NCBI GenBank assembly: GCA_019096065.1
Contig: JAGUCH010000004.1
Location: forward strand, 7,564,001 to 7,628,000
DNA length: 64,000 nucleotides
Direction of reading: 5' to 3'
Origin: Paracyclopina nana
Lineage: Eukaryota; Arthropoda; Copepoda; Cyclopoida; Cyclopettidae
This document shows, one piece after another, positions 24,904 to 36,364 of the stretch. The notes under the pieces were generated by a model, which was given only the letters and a program-made list of their open reading frames with translations, did not search any database and was not told the origin of the DNA. Numbering within the stretch: position 1 is the first letter of the stretch; every line of letters starts with the position of its first letter. The translations under genes and the position numbers were made by a program.

Positions 24904-25560
24904 GATTTCTCTTAACAAGATATTGGAACACACACCTGAAATTTGGCACATATGCACTGAAGGAAATCATCATGCGGTTTTTGCAACAGCAGCAGGCACA
25001 GTTCATAATTAGAAAATGTGTCTGTCTCACAATGGGCCATAACGGGGGAAAATTCACATGAGAGCCGAACTTTCTCAATTCGCAAGCCACCAATAGGTCC
25101 AAGCAAAAAAATCTTTGACCTGAATGTCATGCCTCAACATGGAGTATTTGGGCGCAATGATGGACTCCTCAGAAAGGCTGATTATTCGAGTTTGGCATGA
25201 AAATTAAGAAGAGCTGGAAAAATCGCGCTCACTCAGCAGGAAAATAAACAAATGGGACTGAGAATGCGGCCCTAATTGAACGTTGATTAAAAAGTTCGTC
25301 AAATGACGCGCGGTCAAACGGAATGTAAACAAAGGAGCTTACCGTTCAATTCCGAGCTGCGAGTGGATGCTCAGCACAGCAAGTGGCTGAATTTCAGCAT
25401 TGTTGGTGTGACATATGGATGGGATCTGCCTGTTGCTCAATCACTTCACATGGTTTCAGGCCGATAAGTGCGGCCAAGGCTGGCTTCCCTCGGCGAGCGG
25501 TGCGGATCGAAGGATGTCAAAGCGGAGGCGAGGTCGGACGGGTTAATTTTGCGGAGAAAA
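24904..25560 (-). promoter_or_regulatory. Staufen 5' leader exons and CpG-rich start region
   Basis: An acceptor just above 24935 gives a short untranslated stretch before the ATG. A donor at 25341-25342 suggests an untranslated first exon from 25343 upward. From about 25270 to 25760 CpG dinucleotides are much denser than in the AT-rich surroundings, as at a broad promoter. No TATA box stands out. The start site itself is inferred. Confidence 0.45.
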
Positions 25561-26792
25561 CAATGGATGCTGAGTCAATGTTGCCGAGTGTGCATGGCCA
25601 CCCATATGTCTCGATACAGTTAGATGACGGCTCCACAATAGCAGCAGCCCAACGAGCGAACAGCCAACGTGCAGGCAGACGCGAGCCAAGGCCGGCAAGG
25701 CAGGGAAGGCCAGGTGCTGAAATAGAACACACAACATTCCATGGAGCTTCCTGTGAGGTGGAGCTGCTTGGACCTTTTTGTGAAACCGCAGTCCTGGATT
25801 TTTGAACTGGAGATGATCATCATGTTTCATAACGAGGAAAGGTACGTTTGCTCTTATGATCTGTGCGTCAGCTTGGAAATTGCCTCTTCTCTTTTTCTCT
25901 TCTGAAAACTGTGATGGCTGTCATTTTTCATCAACATCTAAAAAAGTACTCTCCTAGTTTTTATGGGAGCTTATAGTGATATTCCATTGGAATGCTTCAT
26001 GTGCAAATCAAGCATTGCAAAGTAGGTTCACTTTTATGAGAAAATAATTAGCTTTGGAGTGGAATGGAGAATTGGAAATGTGGTCACATTTAAATTAGTC
26101 AAGCGAAGCCAATCAGGTCAGTAGGCCTCGGTCAAAGATGGTATCTCCCAGTCGAGTACATGCTTTGACAACCAAATTCAAAGCACTCAAACTTCATTTA
26201 CTGCCATTTTAGCTCTTTCAAATTGAGCCTAAAACTGATTGTGAGAGGAAAATGGCAGTTGTGGAGCATATTCACATGGCATTAAATCTATGGTCAGCTC
26301 CACCTTTTGACTCCACCTTGATGCCTCTGTGCGTGTAGTGTAAGTTGACTAAAATCACGGGCAAGCTTGGCTCTTTGCCGTGGATCCAAGGCGGCACAAA
26401 TGTCATCGTTTTCACAACCTGAGAAACATGCCAAAGGCGAAATTTAAATGGAACCAAAAAATTCCTCGGTTACAAACATGAAATCAGCTGATAATTATAA
26501 GTAGGCCAACAAGCAACAGGGCAATCATCCATCATCTGCTCTTATCTCAAGTCTTTTTTTTTGCATCAATTTTCTCCAAGCACAAATTTAGCTCAAGAAA
26601 GGTTGAGCGCGTTGTAATGGCGCTGAAAGTTCCGCGGAACTTTACCTTGTTTACTATTACAACTCCTCTAGAGAATGAGCGCGCCAAAAGCCAGAGAACA
26701 AAGAAAAAACCGCGAAAACCTCATTAACACAGCGAAGAACAATTGATGACTACTTCAAGTTTATTACACCCACAACTTCTTCTGATCATTCA
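25561..26792. other. Region between Staufen and the 79-residue gene
   Basis: CpG density stays high to about 25.8 kb. A plus-strand segment ending ATGTTTCATAACGAGGAAAG at a good donor (near 25842) may be the first exon of an unknown plus-strand transcript. On the minus strand a CAG acceptor near 26420 opens a 48-codon frame (VVKTMTFVPPWIHGKEPSL..) that stops at 26272. It could be a terminal exon, but I cannot tie it to a gene. Confidence 0.35.
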
Positions 26793-27288
26793 TTACTTTT
26801 TGGCTTTGGCTTTCTTCTTGTGCAGCTCTCGATTTTCCTCAGCTTTAGATACACTATAATCCCCTTGGGAATAGTAAAAGTCTTTGTAAAAATCGCCATC
26901 AAATCCCAGATCTTCATTGGAAGATGAAGTCGGCTCTGGAGCTTGACAGGGTGACCAATTTATGAGTGTCATTGCAGTGGTTTTGCTAAATTAAGCTTCT
27001 GCTTACAAAATACCTTAAAGAAGAGAAATATTCTGGCTAAAGTTAAGCCAATTAAAACAGCAGCTTTACATGGTGTACTATTGTAAGTTTTTTCTTGATA
27101 AGGTTTCATTTTTTTGGAGAAAGTACTTTAAAGTCTTTGAAAAGTTGGCTTTTGTAAAAAGTACTTTATCTTTGGTATGGCTTCATAAAGTAATCACCCT
27201 GTGCAATTTGCTCTTCTTCAGTGCTTTTATTCTTGGTGAGGACTTGGCACACCAAAGTAGCCAATTTTGCTTTGTCTGTAGCAGACAT
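26793..27288 (-). CDS. Small Lys-rich protein of unknown family, 79 residues
   Basis: Exon 1 (27288-27198) starts MSATDKAKLATLVCQVLTKN. Exon 2 (26941-26793) contains FDGDFYKDFYYSQGDYS and ends ELHKKKAKAKK then stop. Both join in phase 1 at standard splice sites. It has no signal peptide and no membrane segment. The middle is acidic and aromatic, the tail strongly basic, which would suit a small nuclear or RNA-associated adaptor; that is a guess. A minus-strand AATAAA lies about 30 bases after the stop (26764-26759). I do not recognise the family. The exon 1 to exon 2 join is inferred from phase only. Confidence 0.6.
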
Positions 27289-28262
27289 TCTTGACAGGTG
27301 TTTTAATATTGCCACTGTGTGTCAAACTGATAAAAGCTTCTTCCCTTGGGAGTTTCTTCTGGAAAATGAAGATTTGCTAGGAGAAAAGAGATTATTAACT
27401 TACCCTTGTCATGTGACAGATTAAGCTTTCATCACGAACTCCAAAGTTAGTCAAAAGTCCAAATTAACAATTTAAGAACATGCTGTGAGTTTTTTCACCT
27501 TCTTTCCCTATTTCATTTACAATATTTTATGTATTATTTGGCAATTATTGAGTTCATAATAGGAAATCATTGACAGTTACATAAGGTAGCTATCTTATAG
27601 GTACAGAAGTAGTTCGATTTCGGGTCTCATCTGGATGAAAAAGAAGTGAGTACACATATCATGGTGTAGCATTCCTTTTGTAATGTGAATCATCCACTTA
27701 TTACATAGATGTAGTACATGACTTCCATCTTATGGGTATAATGAATAAATGAGCTTGGCACAACTTTTTACTTTATAATATTTATTCATTATAATGCAAT
27801 ATTATGTTCTGTGGGGTTAATTGTGCCATAGTTTTATATGTTAATTTTTTAGTTACTTATTACTTTTATGAACTTAAAATTAGTCATTTTTTGGCTATAA
27901 ACTTTAAATAGATATCAAAAAGCCAAGTAATGAGACTCCGTTGCCTTCTTTCAATTTTATTTTCCATTCCCAAAAATGAGATAATATTCACTGAGGGAAC
28001 TCATTTTAGCTGTCTCGCCATTGCAAAAGCTAGACTGTCTCAAATTCAGTGTTTATGAATGTCTTGTTATCTTTTTTTCAAAATTACTTCCATCCTTTAC
28101 TTACATTTAAAATGATTACACATTTTTTGGCATATCAACAACATCAAAGAAAATATCAAAATAATGAGACTCTAGTGTCTTCCTTCATTTTTTTTCAGTT
28201 GCCAAAACTGAACTCAAATAATGGAGGAAAACAATTATCTTCAAATTGAACAATATGTTGCT
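27289..28262. other. Intergenic, nothing recognised
   Basis: AT-rich sequence between the small Lys-rich gene and the 3' end of the coiled-coil gene. No coding, RNA or repeat signal that I can support. Confidence 0.5.
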
Positions 28263-30228
28263 TTAGTTGCCCTCAGAGTCAGCTGTGTCATTGGTATTTG
28301 ATGCTGGCTTGTACTCTTTGACTTCATCACTGATGCCATTCATGGCCTCACTGAGCCCAGTCTTGACCTGGTTGAACTCTTGCACCACCAGACTCAGTTG
28401 GCCCAGCATGTAGTTCAAGTTGGAGTCCACATCAACCATCCTGTCAGTCAAGCCAGTCACAGTGCCCTCCATGGTGCCCAGGTTTTTACTGGTGTTGTTC
28501 ACATACCCCTCAGTTTGGGACTTGACCTTCTCCAGGATGCTTATGGAGTTGGACACTTGGCCATACATGATGCCCATCTGCCTCCAGACTTGGCCAATTT
28601 CCTTCTCCACCTTGCTAGTCAAGTTGGCCAGAGCTTCAGTTTGGTTGGACAAAATGGTGCTGGCAATGTGCTCAAATTGGCTCTGCAACTTGTCATTCAT
28701 GGACTCACTTTTGGCAAGCTCATTCATCTTGAACACAATTTGCTGCACTCCAAATTCCAGCTTTTTCCTGGTGTCCATCACTGAGTCAGCTGTGTCAATC
28801 ATCACCTTCTCCAAACTTGTTAGACCTTTCAGATCTTTCTGTGATAGCTCAAAGATAAGAGTATTTTGACATGTGTATTAATAAAGTATCTTACACTCAT
28901 TTCAGTGTATCCATCATTGACTCTTTCAAAGAGGCTCTCAGCCATGTTTCCAGATTCAACCAGAATGTCCTTCAGCTCCTTCGATGTCTCCTTGATATGA
29001 CTTTCAGTGGCCTTCAAAGCCTGTGCATAAAATCATGCTGACATTATATAACACATTTTCAAATTATTTAAGAAAGTTCATGATTTTGCGACATTTTAGG
29101 CTTTCTTGCAAAGAGCAATTTTTTGAACAAGTATTTCTTTGAAAACAAATCTGCCATTAATGAGCTCTTACTCTGGCAAAGGTTCTGTTTCGGAAGTCTG
29201 GCCTAACAAAGTTCATGATTTTACTACATTTTTTTTCACCAAGTATTTCTTTGAAAACAAATCTGCAATTAATGAGACTTGCTCGTCATCTCTCAATTTG
29301 GTGCTCAGTGTCCCAAACTGAAAATGATGTTAATTGCAATATCCTTCTTCACCACAAGATTTTCATGACTTTTCTGAATGCTTACACTGGCAAAGGTTCT
29401 GTTTTGGAAGTCTGGATCAGAGTTGTCCACCAGGAAATACTCCACTTTTTCAAAATTGTCCTAGGAAAATTTCATTAGTGATTTAATTGCAATTTTTACA
29501 AGATCTCACTTTGGAGGCTTTGGCCAAGTCATCAACTGCAGATTTGGTGTTTTCAATGTACGTTGGCAAAAGTGTCAAGATGTCAAACGATTCTTTGGCC
29601 AAAGTGGTCAAAGCTTCATCAGATTGACCACCACCAGTTCCTGATCTCCTTCCAGCTTGTCTCATATGTCTATCAAGTTGGTCCATTTTGGAGTACATCC
29701 TCAGCAAAAATGTGGAGATGTTGTCAATTTTCTTGTCAATTGAGGCAGTGCCTCCTTGAGTGTTAATAGTTTGCAATATCTACTCATAAAATAGGTAATT
29801 AATTTATAATGAATATGCATAATTACATTTTTACTTTTTCATTCATTTCCATTTGGTCTTCACCATGTTTTGCCATTTTCTTGTTGCCATCTCGAATGAC
29901 ATTGAGCAACTGCAAAATGGCATCACGAATATCCAAATTCCTGCAACAATTAATTGTTATAACTTAAAAAACTCATTGATTTATGATAAAAATCACATAC
30001 GTCACTCCTCGATCTGCGTCTCTTTTGGGCCTGTAATGGTCAATTTCATGGACGAAATCCATCAGGATTTTCTCTGCTTGCTCGATTTCCCTATAGAAAA
30101 TAAGAATAATGACAATAATGATTGTTAAATTATTTTGATACTTACATGCCATTTTCGATCTCTGCTCCATAAGACAATTGTGCAAAATTTGCCCAAATAA
30201 ATAGTAAAGCCTTGAAAGTAGGCCACAT
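28263..30228 (-). CDS. Secreted coiled-coil protein, 441 residues
   Basis: Seven exons join in phase and are complete: 30228-30146, 30090-30001, 29940-29835, 29779-29510, 29460-29386, 29020-28895 and 28838-28263. The protein opens with a signal peptide (MWPTFKALLFIWANFAQLSY) and is then almost all heptad-rich helix, with a short Gly/Arg-rich break (RRSGTGGGQ) and several N-glycosylation sequons (NQT, NLT, NNTS). There are very few cysteines. No enzymatic motif is seen. It resembles long secreted helical proteins of arthropods with no known function; it could be an extracellular scaffold or a haemolymph protein. It is divergently placed to another coiled-coil gene about 1.2 kb away. Confidence 0.85.
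29077..29415. repeat. Partial tandem duplication around an exon of the coiled-coil gene
   Basis: The stretch GTATTTCTTTGAAAACAAATCTGC followed by TTAATGAG occurs twice (about 29130 and 29240). The exon-edge sequence GGCAAAGGTTCTGTTT appears at 29176 and 29391; only the second is a complete exon with both splice sites. The first looks like a decayed exon copy. Confidence 0.6.
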
Positions 30229-31411
30229 GTTTAGGCTAACTGAAGCTTGGCCTTAAACTACATTTGAGCTCAAAGCTCAAAAAGTTGGCATTTTGCCAAG
30301 CAAAAAAATAGAGTAAGAGGTAGCAAAGAAATAGATGCCCAAAGTCAGCATCCATCTTTCATGCTTGGCTATTTTGGACAAAGCAGCACCTTCATTAAAT
30401 ATGATTTGCATTTTTTCTTTTGCATTTTTCCCCTTCATTTTTTGAAAAACTTTTCCTTTTCAGCTGCCATCTTGAATAAAACGTGTGTACACTTTCAGAA
30501 GGGAAAGTCAAAAGTGATAAATGAAACTTTTCCACCTATAAACAATTTAATGCACATTTTTGGAGTTGACACCACTCCATCAATACTTAATTCAAGCATC
30601 GCACAGTGGACTATCGCACATTTTGACGCGCATTAAAAACTTTCATTTCAAAAAATAATACATATTTTAAGCTCTTCTACTACTTTAGATAACACACATT
30701 TTTTGTCAAGAAAAATTGAAAAATCCACTTTGCTTTTAAGAGTAATTCTCGAAAAATGTCAAAAAATATTTGTTTTTAATGATTTTTTTAAAAATGGCAA
30801 AATCATCGATTGTGTTGAAGAAAATGTGGGAAAGGCTCAATTTTGAGCATCATTACATGGAGTTTCACATCGTTTTACTTTTATGACAGACAATGTCAAG
30901 GTTAAGACATTTATAGCGCACACATGCATAATAAATCATCGGTTTTGGTGCCGCGCGCCCCACAGTGGGGAATTTTTGTGCCACAAGTAATTGGCTCAAA
31001 AAAAGCCATGTGAAAAGAAACTATTCACATGTTTTCATCATAATATGGTGCACAATGGATTATTATTTGCTCACAGTGCAGCATAATACTTTAATGGATG
31101 TATGGGCTCAATCATTGGGAATTCTCGAGAAAATGAGCAAGTTATTGTACTTCTCAGAGACGAATTGCACTACAGGACACAGTGGAATATTCCTTGCATT
31201 TGGCGCGCATAAAAAATATCCTTCAAAATCATTATTTCAAATATTTATGTATATGCTATTAGGGCTTTTTAGGATTTTAAGAAAATGCGGGCATATGAGG
31301 GAATTCCGCCCGAAAAATCCACTGTGGCAATTCAAATGTGTCATCTCCTTTTGATATTGCACAATTGTCTTTCATTCTTTGCCATGAGCTCAGCTAATCA
31401 AGTTGAGCATT
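30229..31411. other. Divergent intergenic region with CACAGTGG-type repeat ends
   Basis: The shared upstream region of two head-to-head coiled-coil genes. CACAGTGG occurs at 30602, 30961 and 31178, and the inverse CCACTGTG at 31319-31326. Those at 30602 and 31178 are followed about 25 bases later by GACGCGCAT or GGCGCGCAT, as in the MITEs at 48.6 and 53.3 kb. I could not pair them with matching 5-bp duplications, so they are probably old, rearranged relatives. Confidence 0.45.
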
Positions 31412-34403
31412 ATGCAAGAAGAGTCTTCTTCACTTTTATTGCTACGTCTGCTGATTTTCCTCGGTTTTTTCGGATCACCCTCTAATTCATCATCTTTAGA
31501 TCAAAGTAAGTAGAAAACGTTTTCAAGAGTTCAGTCTGACCCATAAAAAACCAAACTCTGCTTAAAAGTGAAGTCTGTTACTTAAAAAACCAAACTCTGT
31601 TGAAAAAATGGAGTCTGACTCATAAAAAACCCAACTCTGTTTAAAAATGCAGTCTGATTCTTAAAAAACTAAACTCTGCTTAAAAGTGAAGTCTGATTCT
31701 TAAAAAACCAGACTCTTAGACTGACTGTTAAAAAATGGAGTCTGAATCATAAAAAACCAACTTTGACAATTTTTGAAATGCAATTTGAGGTCTGATGAGT
31801 TTTGATGGTTTCTTTTATGAATCACACTCTACCAAAGAAGAGAATGAGTGCTTTATTCAGGCCCAGTTGCTATTGTTGTTTTCATCAAGCCATGAATAAC
31901 TTTGCTTTGATGTTGGCTTGCTTTTTCTGATGGCAAAACACATTAGAGCACGTGACCAACATACATAAAGATGCTACTTCTGTGATAGTCTTGCCTAACC
32001 TTAAGAAGCCATTTTCCTCTTCTCTGCAGCTGAAATTTTTTTGAAAATATGAACATCTTTTACCTTTTAACCCAAAAGTAATAAATGGGAAAGTTTTACA
32101 TCTGTGAATTTGATTAAACTTTTTGGCAATTTTTGAAGTTTTTATGCAAAAAAAGGTTTCCCCAATTTTTAATTGCCAAGTTTTGTTTCAAGGCTAATTT
32201 TTGGTAGATTTGTGATGTATAATTAAGCATGAAAAACTTGATTTTCAATATTACTCTAAAAATGTTTTTTAATGATTATTAATTAGCTTTTTAAGCTGTC
32301 AAATTCAGCATTCTCAGAGTCAGTTCAAACGATTTTATTTTGACTTTTATTTGAACTAGCTTTTCAAGTGCACTTTTTGCTTGCTAATGATCAACAAAAT
32401 GTGCTACTCAATCAATTTCCCCATGCTTGAACTAAACTGCTAATGCTGATTGAGTTTAAAGACTTGCTGAAATGACATTTCTCTGCCTGAATCTAAGCTA
32501 ACCTCAACACATCTTTCAGCTCATGCTCTAGAAAAAAAATTATACTACACAAGTCCCAAAGAAGGCTGGCTTCCCCTGACAAAAGGCAGTGATTACTACT
32601 TTGAAACCACTCCAAATTACTATGAAGATTACTACTACTACAATGAAATCTTTGACGATGAAGACTCATCCAAAAAACCATTTGTTCTGCCCAAAAAAGA
32701 GGAGATTCTGCCACAGAAAATTAGCCAGCCAAAAATAGATTTGCCTCCAAAGGCTCAAGAAAGGCAAACTTTGCCCCTTTTGGGTCTTCCTTTAGGCAAC
32801 TTTGGAGTAAGTAATACAAAAAATTATTCTTAACAAAGCTTAATAAATATTTTCTTTGGCTAAATGAATGCTATTTTAACAATTTCTCTTTAGCATAAAA
32901 GTAGTATGAAAAAATCATATTTAATTCAAATCAAGATAAGTTAAAGCATTTTTATTTTCAGCTCATTCTTGGTTCAGTGTTTGTGGCCTCTGTGGGTGTG
33001 ACTGGCTTGGCCTATTTGGATACAATTACCAAAATTGATGACAAGCAAAAGCAACTGGAAGCCATTAATCAGCTGATTGCTCAGCAAGAACTGACCATAA
33101 CTGAGTTGTCATCCACTGTGTCAAAAACTGCCTCTTCCTTGGCATCCATTGAGGTAGTTATCACCAAGTAAAATTAGTAATTCATACTTGCACAATGTAG
33201 TGAAAAGTGACTCTTTTTATAATTGATAGCGTGCAAGTTATGACGTCAAAGTTGGATATTGGCCTTTCTTTTTATTATAGGTTTACACTGAAAAAGTGCT
33301 CATGCCTCATTTGGCAGCTTTTTGGCCAAATCAGTCATTCGTTTTTAAACAATTTTGAAATTATGTTTAACAATTCAAATTGTTAAACATAATTTCAGTA
33401 GGTTCAAGCACAGTTTATTCTCAGCGCTCGCTTTGCTCGGTCTAGAAATGTTTTACTAGGGCGTATATTTTTAAAAATCCTTCCTGATTAAGCTGTTTTT
33501 GGTGAACATGTTTGATCTAAAAAAAAGTGCTAAAAATCAATATTTTCATTTCAAGGCCAAAGTGACAAGTGTTGAGAGTCAGCTAGGAGCTCAAACCACT
33601 GACATAGCCTTGCTGAAAACAAGGCTGACTGATGTTGAAACCAAGCAAGCAGCCACAGATATGAAGACTGCTTCATTGGAGACCACATTAACCAGTCTCT
33701 CCATGGCTCTGGATGATCAGGTAATAAATAAACAAAGGCTGCCAGTGGCCTTTAAAGGCCTTTGAAAGGCCATTTAATCACCCTTGGAGAAGCATCTAAT
33801 GGCTTTCCTGTCCACTTTAGCAGTATACATGCTATAAATACTGGCAATACGTGATGATGTTGGCCTTCAAAGGACAGCAAAAAGGCTCACTCCAATAGGT
33901 TTTTGTGGCCTAATTAGGCCCACAAGGCTTGACTTTCATTTGTATCCAGTTTTTATATTTCGGTTGCCTAGCTGCCAAATAAGCTGATCCAAGATTGCTT
34001 CCAAATGGAGCATGAATATTGATTGGCTGATCCATTTTCTTCTTCGATTCCACAGAGTACCAAAGTAACAGCACTGCAAACGGATGTGGAGGGCCTGAAG
34101 GCCACAGTAATGACTTTGGAATCCATACCTGCAACCTTGACTGCTCTGACGGAAAGAGTAACCACACTTGAAATGGCTGCAGGAAATGCTGCTCTCACTC
34201 AGATCCAAATGGACGTCCAAAGTCTGCAAACATCTGTCACTGCACTGCAAACGCTTCCTGCCAATGTTGCAACTCTACAAACCACAGTCACTTCCAATTG
34301 TAACAAAATCAAAGAAGTCACTGATGTCACCGGAACTCCAGGCACTGACAACGATGCCATTTTAACCAGTATTCTAGCCATAACGTCTCCCATGTGCGCA
34401 TAA
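31412..34403 (+). CDS. Coiled-coil protein with signal peptide and possible membrane segment, 361 residues
   Basis: Five exons join in phase and are complete: 31412-31505, 32520-32806, 32962-33153, 33556-33720 and 34056-34403. The start (MQEESSSLLLLRLLIFLGFF) is a signal peptide; an ATG at 31382 lies in another frame and gives no good protein. Exon 2 encodes a Tyr-rich acidic part (DYYFETTPNYYEDYYYYNE) and a Lys/Pro-rich part. Exon 3 begins with a hydrophobic stretch (LILGSVFVASVGVTGLAYL) that may cross the membrane. The rest is a long heptad region rich in Thr, Ala and Leu, and the protein ends near two cysteines. Function unknown. The layout suggests an anchored or secreted fibrous protein. 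Intron 1 holds a minisatellite. Confidence 0.82.
31527..31765. repeat. Minisatellite, about 42-bp unit
   Basis: Five to six units built from GAGTCTGACTCATAAAAAAC and CAAACTCTGCTTAAAA, with base changes between copies. Lies in intron 1 of the plus-strand coiled-coil gene; the rest of that intron (to 32519) holds nothing else I recognise. Confidence 0.8.
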
Positions 34404-36364
34404 AATATCATATATCCTAATTAGTCATTATTATTGGCAAATGAAAAGTTAATTATGATATTGACGTATTTTTTGTGGGAACAAGAGAAAGTCAGACTTA
34501 AACAATATGACACTTATATAATATCAAAGATTTCTGAAAAGTACGACAATGACTTCCTCATTATTTTATCTAAGATATGTTAACAAATTTAACCGTCAAA
34601 AATATGAATACAGACTCTAGGGCATACTTGGAAGTCAATTGACCACATTCTAACTTGAACTGTTTCATTGGAAATGACGACAGGAAATACTGCATTCACT
34701 CAGGGCCAAATGGACATCCAAAGCCTGTAAATATCTGCTACTGCTCTGTGAACACTTTTTGCCAACATTGCAACTTTGCAAACTTGTGTCACTTCCAATT
34801 GGGCTTTGCTTACGGAGGCTCTGTTAGTAATGATTTTTGCCGCTAGGAGGAGCTAATGATAGCCCAGCTAACAGCAGCGTAGGCTAAGCGGGCTGAAAAT
34901 TGAATTTCGATCTGTTTCTGTTTGCACCTGCTCCGCTACAAGCCTCAATTTAAAAAAATTGAACCTCCGATCAATTTTTAAAGTCACAAAGATTTGGTAT
35001 ATTTCAACTAATTTGCAAATATTTTAGTCTTTTAACTTTTTAAAAGTAAGATTTAATCCAGTTTTGTTGCCATTTTATAGGCACAGTGAGTAATAATTGT
35101 GTACTTTGCAGGACAATTTGCCCAAGAAAAGCAAGCTTAATCCACAGAGTAGCTTTCTGGAAAAGGCAGAAAATCTCTCGTTTCTTGACAAGAACGCCAA
35201 ATATTTCGTTTTTAAAAGTCAAAAAGCCAAATGATAACGGTTATGCGACGAACTAGTTGAAAGGACACTGAAAGTGAAAAAGAATCGGAGGTTACTCCTA
35301 ATGCCACAAAATTTGATAAGACAAAAATTGAAGAGACCAAATTTAAAATCATAATAAAAAGGTTAAGAAGTAGATGAAAGTCAACTTTTGGGACATGACA
35401 GACTTTTCAACATTAATGAGACAGTTTGATGTGAAATGTAAAAAGTTAATTACCCTTCATCAGCTTGATTAGCTTAATAAGGTCAACCTTGTGAAACCAA
35501 TTTTTCCCATAATTAAAGCTACTGAATCAAAAATGGTGAATCTAAACCGGTACTAAGCACAACTTTACAAAATATGAAGACTTTTGAGAGTACTCTGCAA
35601 TTTACAAAAATAGTATTAACATTATCAAACACTATATTTGCCAAGTGTTGTTTTGAAACAGGATTTTCTTTTATTTACATTAAAATATATAGTGCAGCAG
35701 TACAACTAGCAAAGGCATCATAAACAGCTTACAAGATTACATAACATTTTCAGTGAGCATGCAAATTCAATTATTGTTTTGGTGTAAGTATTGATTTTGT
35801 TATGCTCCTCAAAGCTAACAGAACAGATTCTGATCATGATAAAATCAATGAAGCTTCTTCAACCAGGATGCATATGGAGTTGGTAATTTCCTGACAAAAG
35901 ATCTCTCTCTTTTATGGCAAAAGCAGAACCTCATTAAACATAGCTCTCAAGTGAATCAACATACAATTGCTCCTTTTTTTCATTAAGAAAGCACCAAGAT
36001 GCTACCAAATTAATTTACCACCATTGCTACCTATTCACAAAAGATACCACTCTTTTTCATAATAGAAATTCAATTAGGCAAGTAGTACAACCCTAAAGGG
36101 AGTATCATCATTATAACTAGCTATTGAGAGATCAATAGAAATGGTGAAAAAAAGCTGGCTATTGTGGTACTTAATACGAAATGCAAAGAGAGAAAGCTGG
36201 CTTTCTAAATTTGCTTCAACGGCGACTACTTCTACGGTGAGCAGAAAAAGGCCTCAGTCGCGTTTGGATCTCCTATTTGCCCACACATCAAAGTAAGCCC
36301 AAAAATCCAGACTTTAACTCCAGCTCAAAACTAAGTTCAATCTTTTGGCTTTTTCTAGCAAAAA
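34404..36364. other. Intergenic and 5' leader of the GPCR
   Basis: Apart from the decayed exon copy I see no gene. A donor at 36293 and an acceptor ending at 36358 define a 66-bp intron in the 5' untranslated leader, just before the GPCR ATG at 36365, so an untranslated exon ends at 36292. CpG is slightly enriched at 36210-36270. Confidence 0.5.
34670..34801 (+). pseudogene. Decayed copy of part of the last coiled-coil exon
   Basis: 132 bases align without gaps over most of their length with 34169-34300 in exon 5 (shared GGAAATACTGC/GGAAATGCTGC, CACTCAG, CCAAATGGAC.TCCAAAG, CACTTCCAATT). The copy is out of frame and has stops, so it is a dead segmental duplicate lying about 270 bases after the gene. 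Confidence 0.8.

Noticed and set aside
25383-25805. 140-codon plus-strand frame in the CpG-rich region
   Set aside because: It has no good ATG context at its start, and open frames on both strands here follow from high GC. Only its last bases before a donor could be an exon.
30597-30940. CATCG on both sides as a target duplication for the 30602 repeat end
   Set aside because: The right-hand CATCG is not next to an inverse CACAGTG end.
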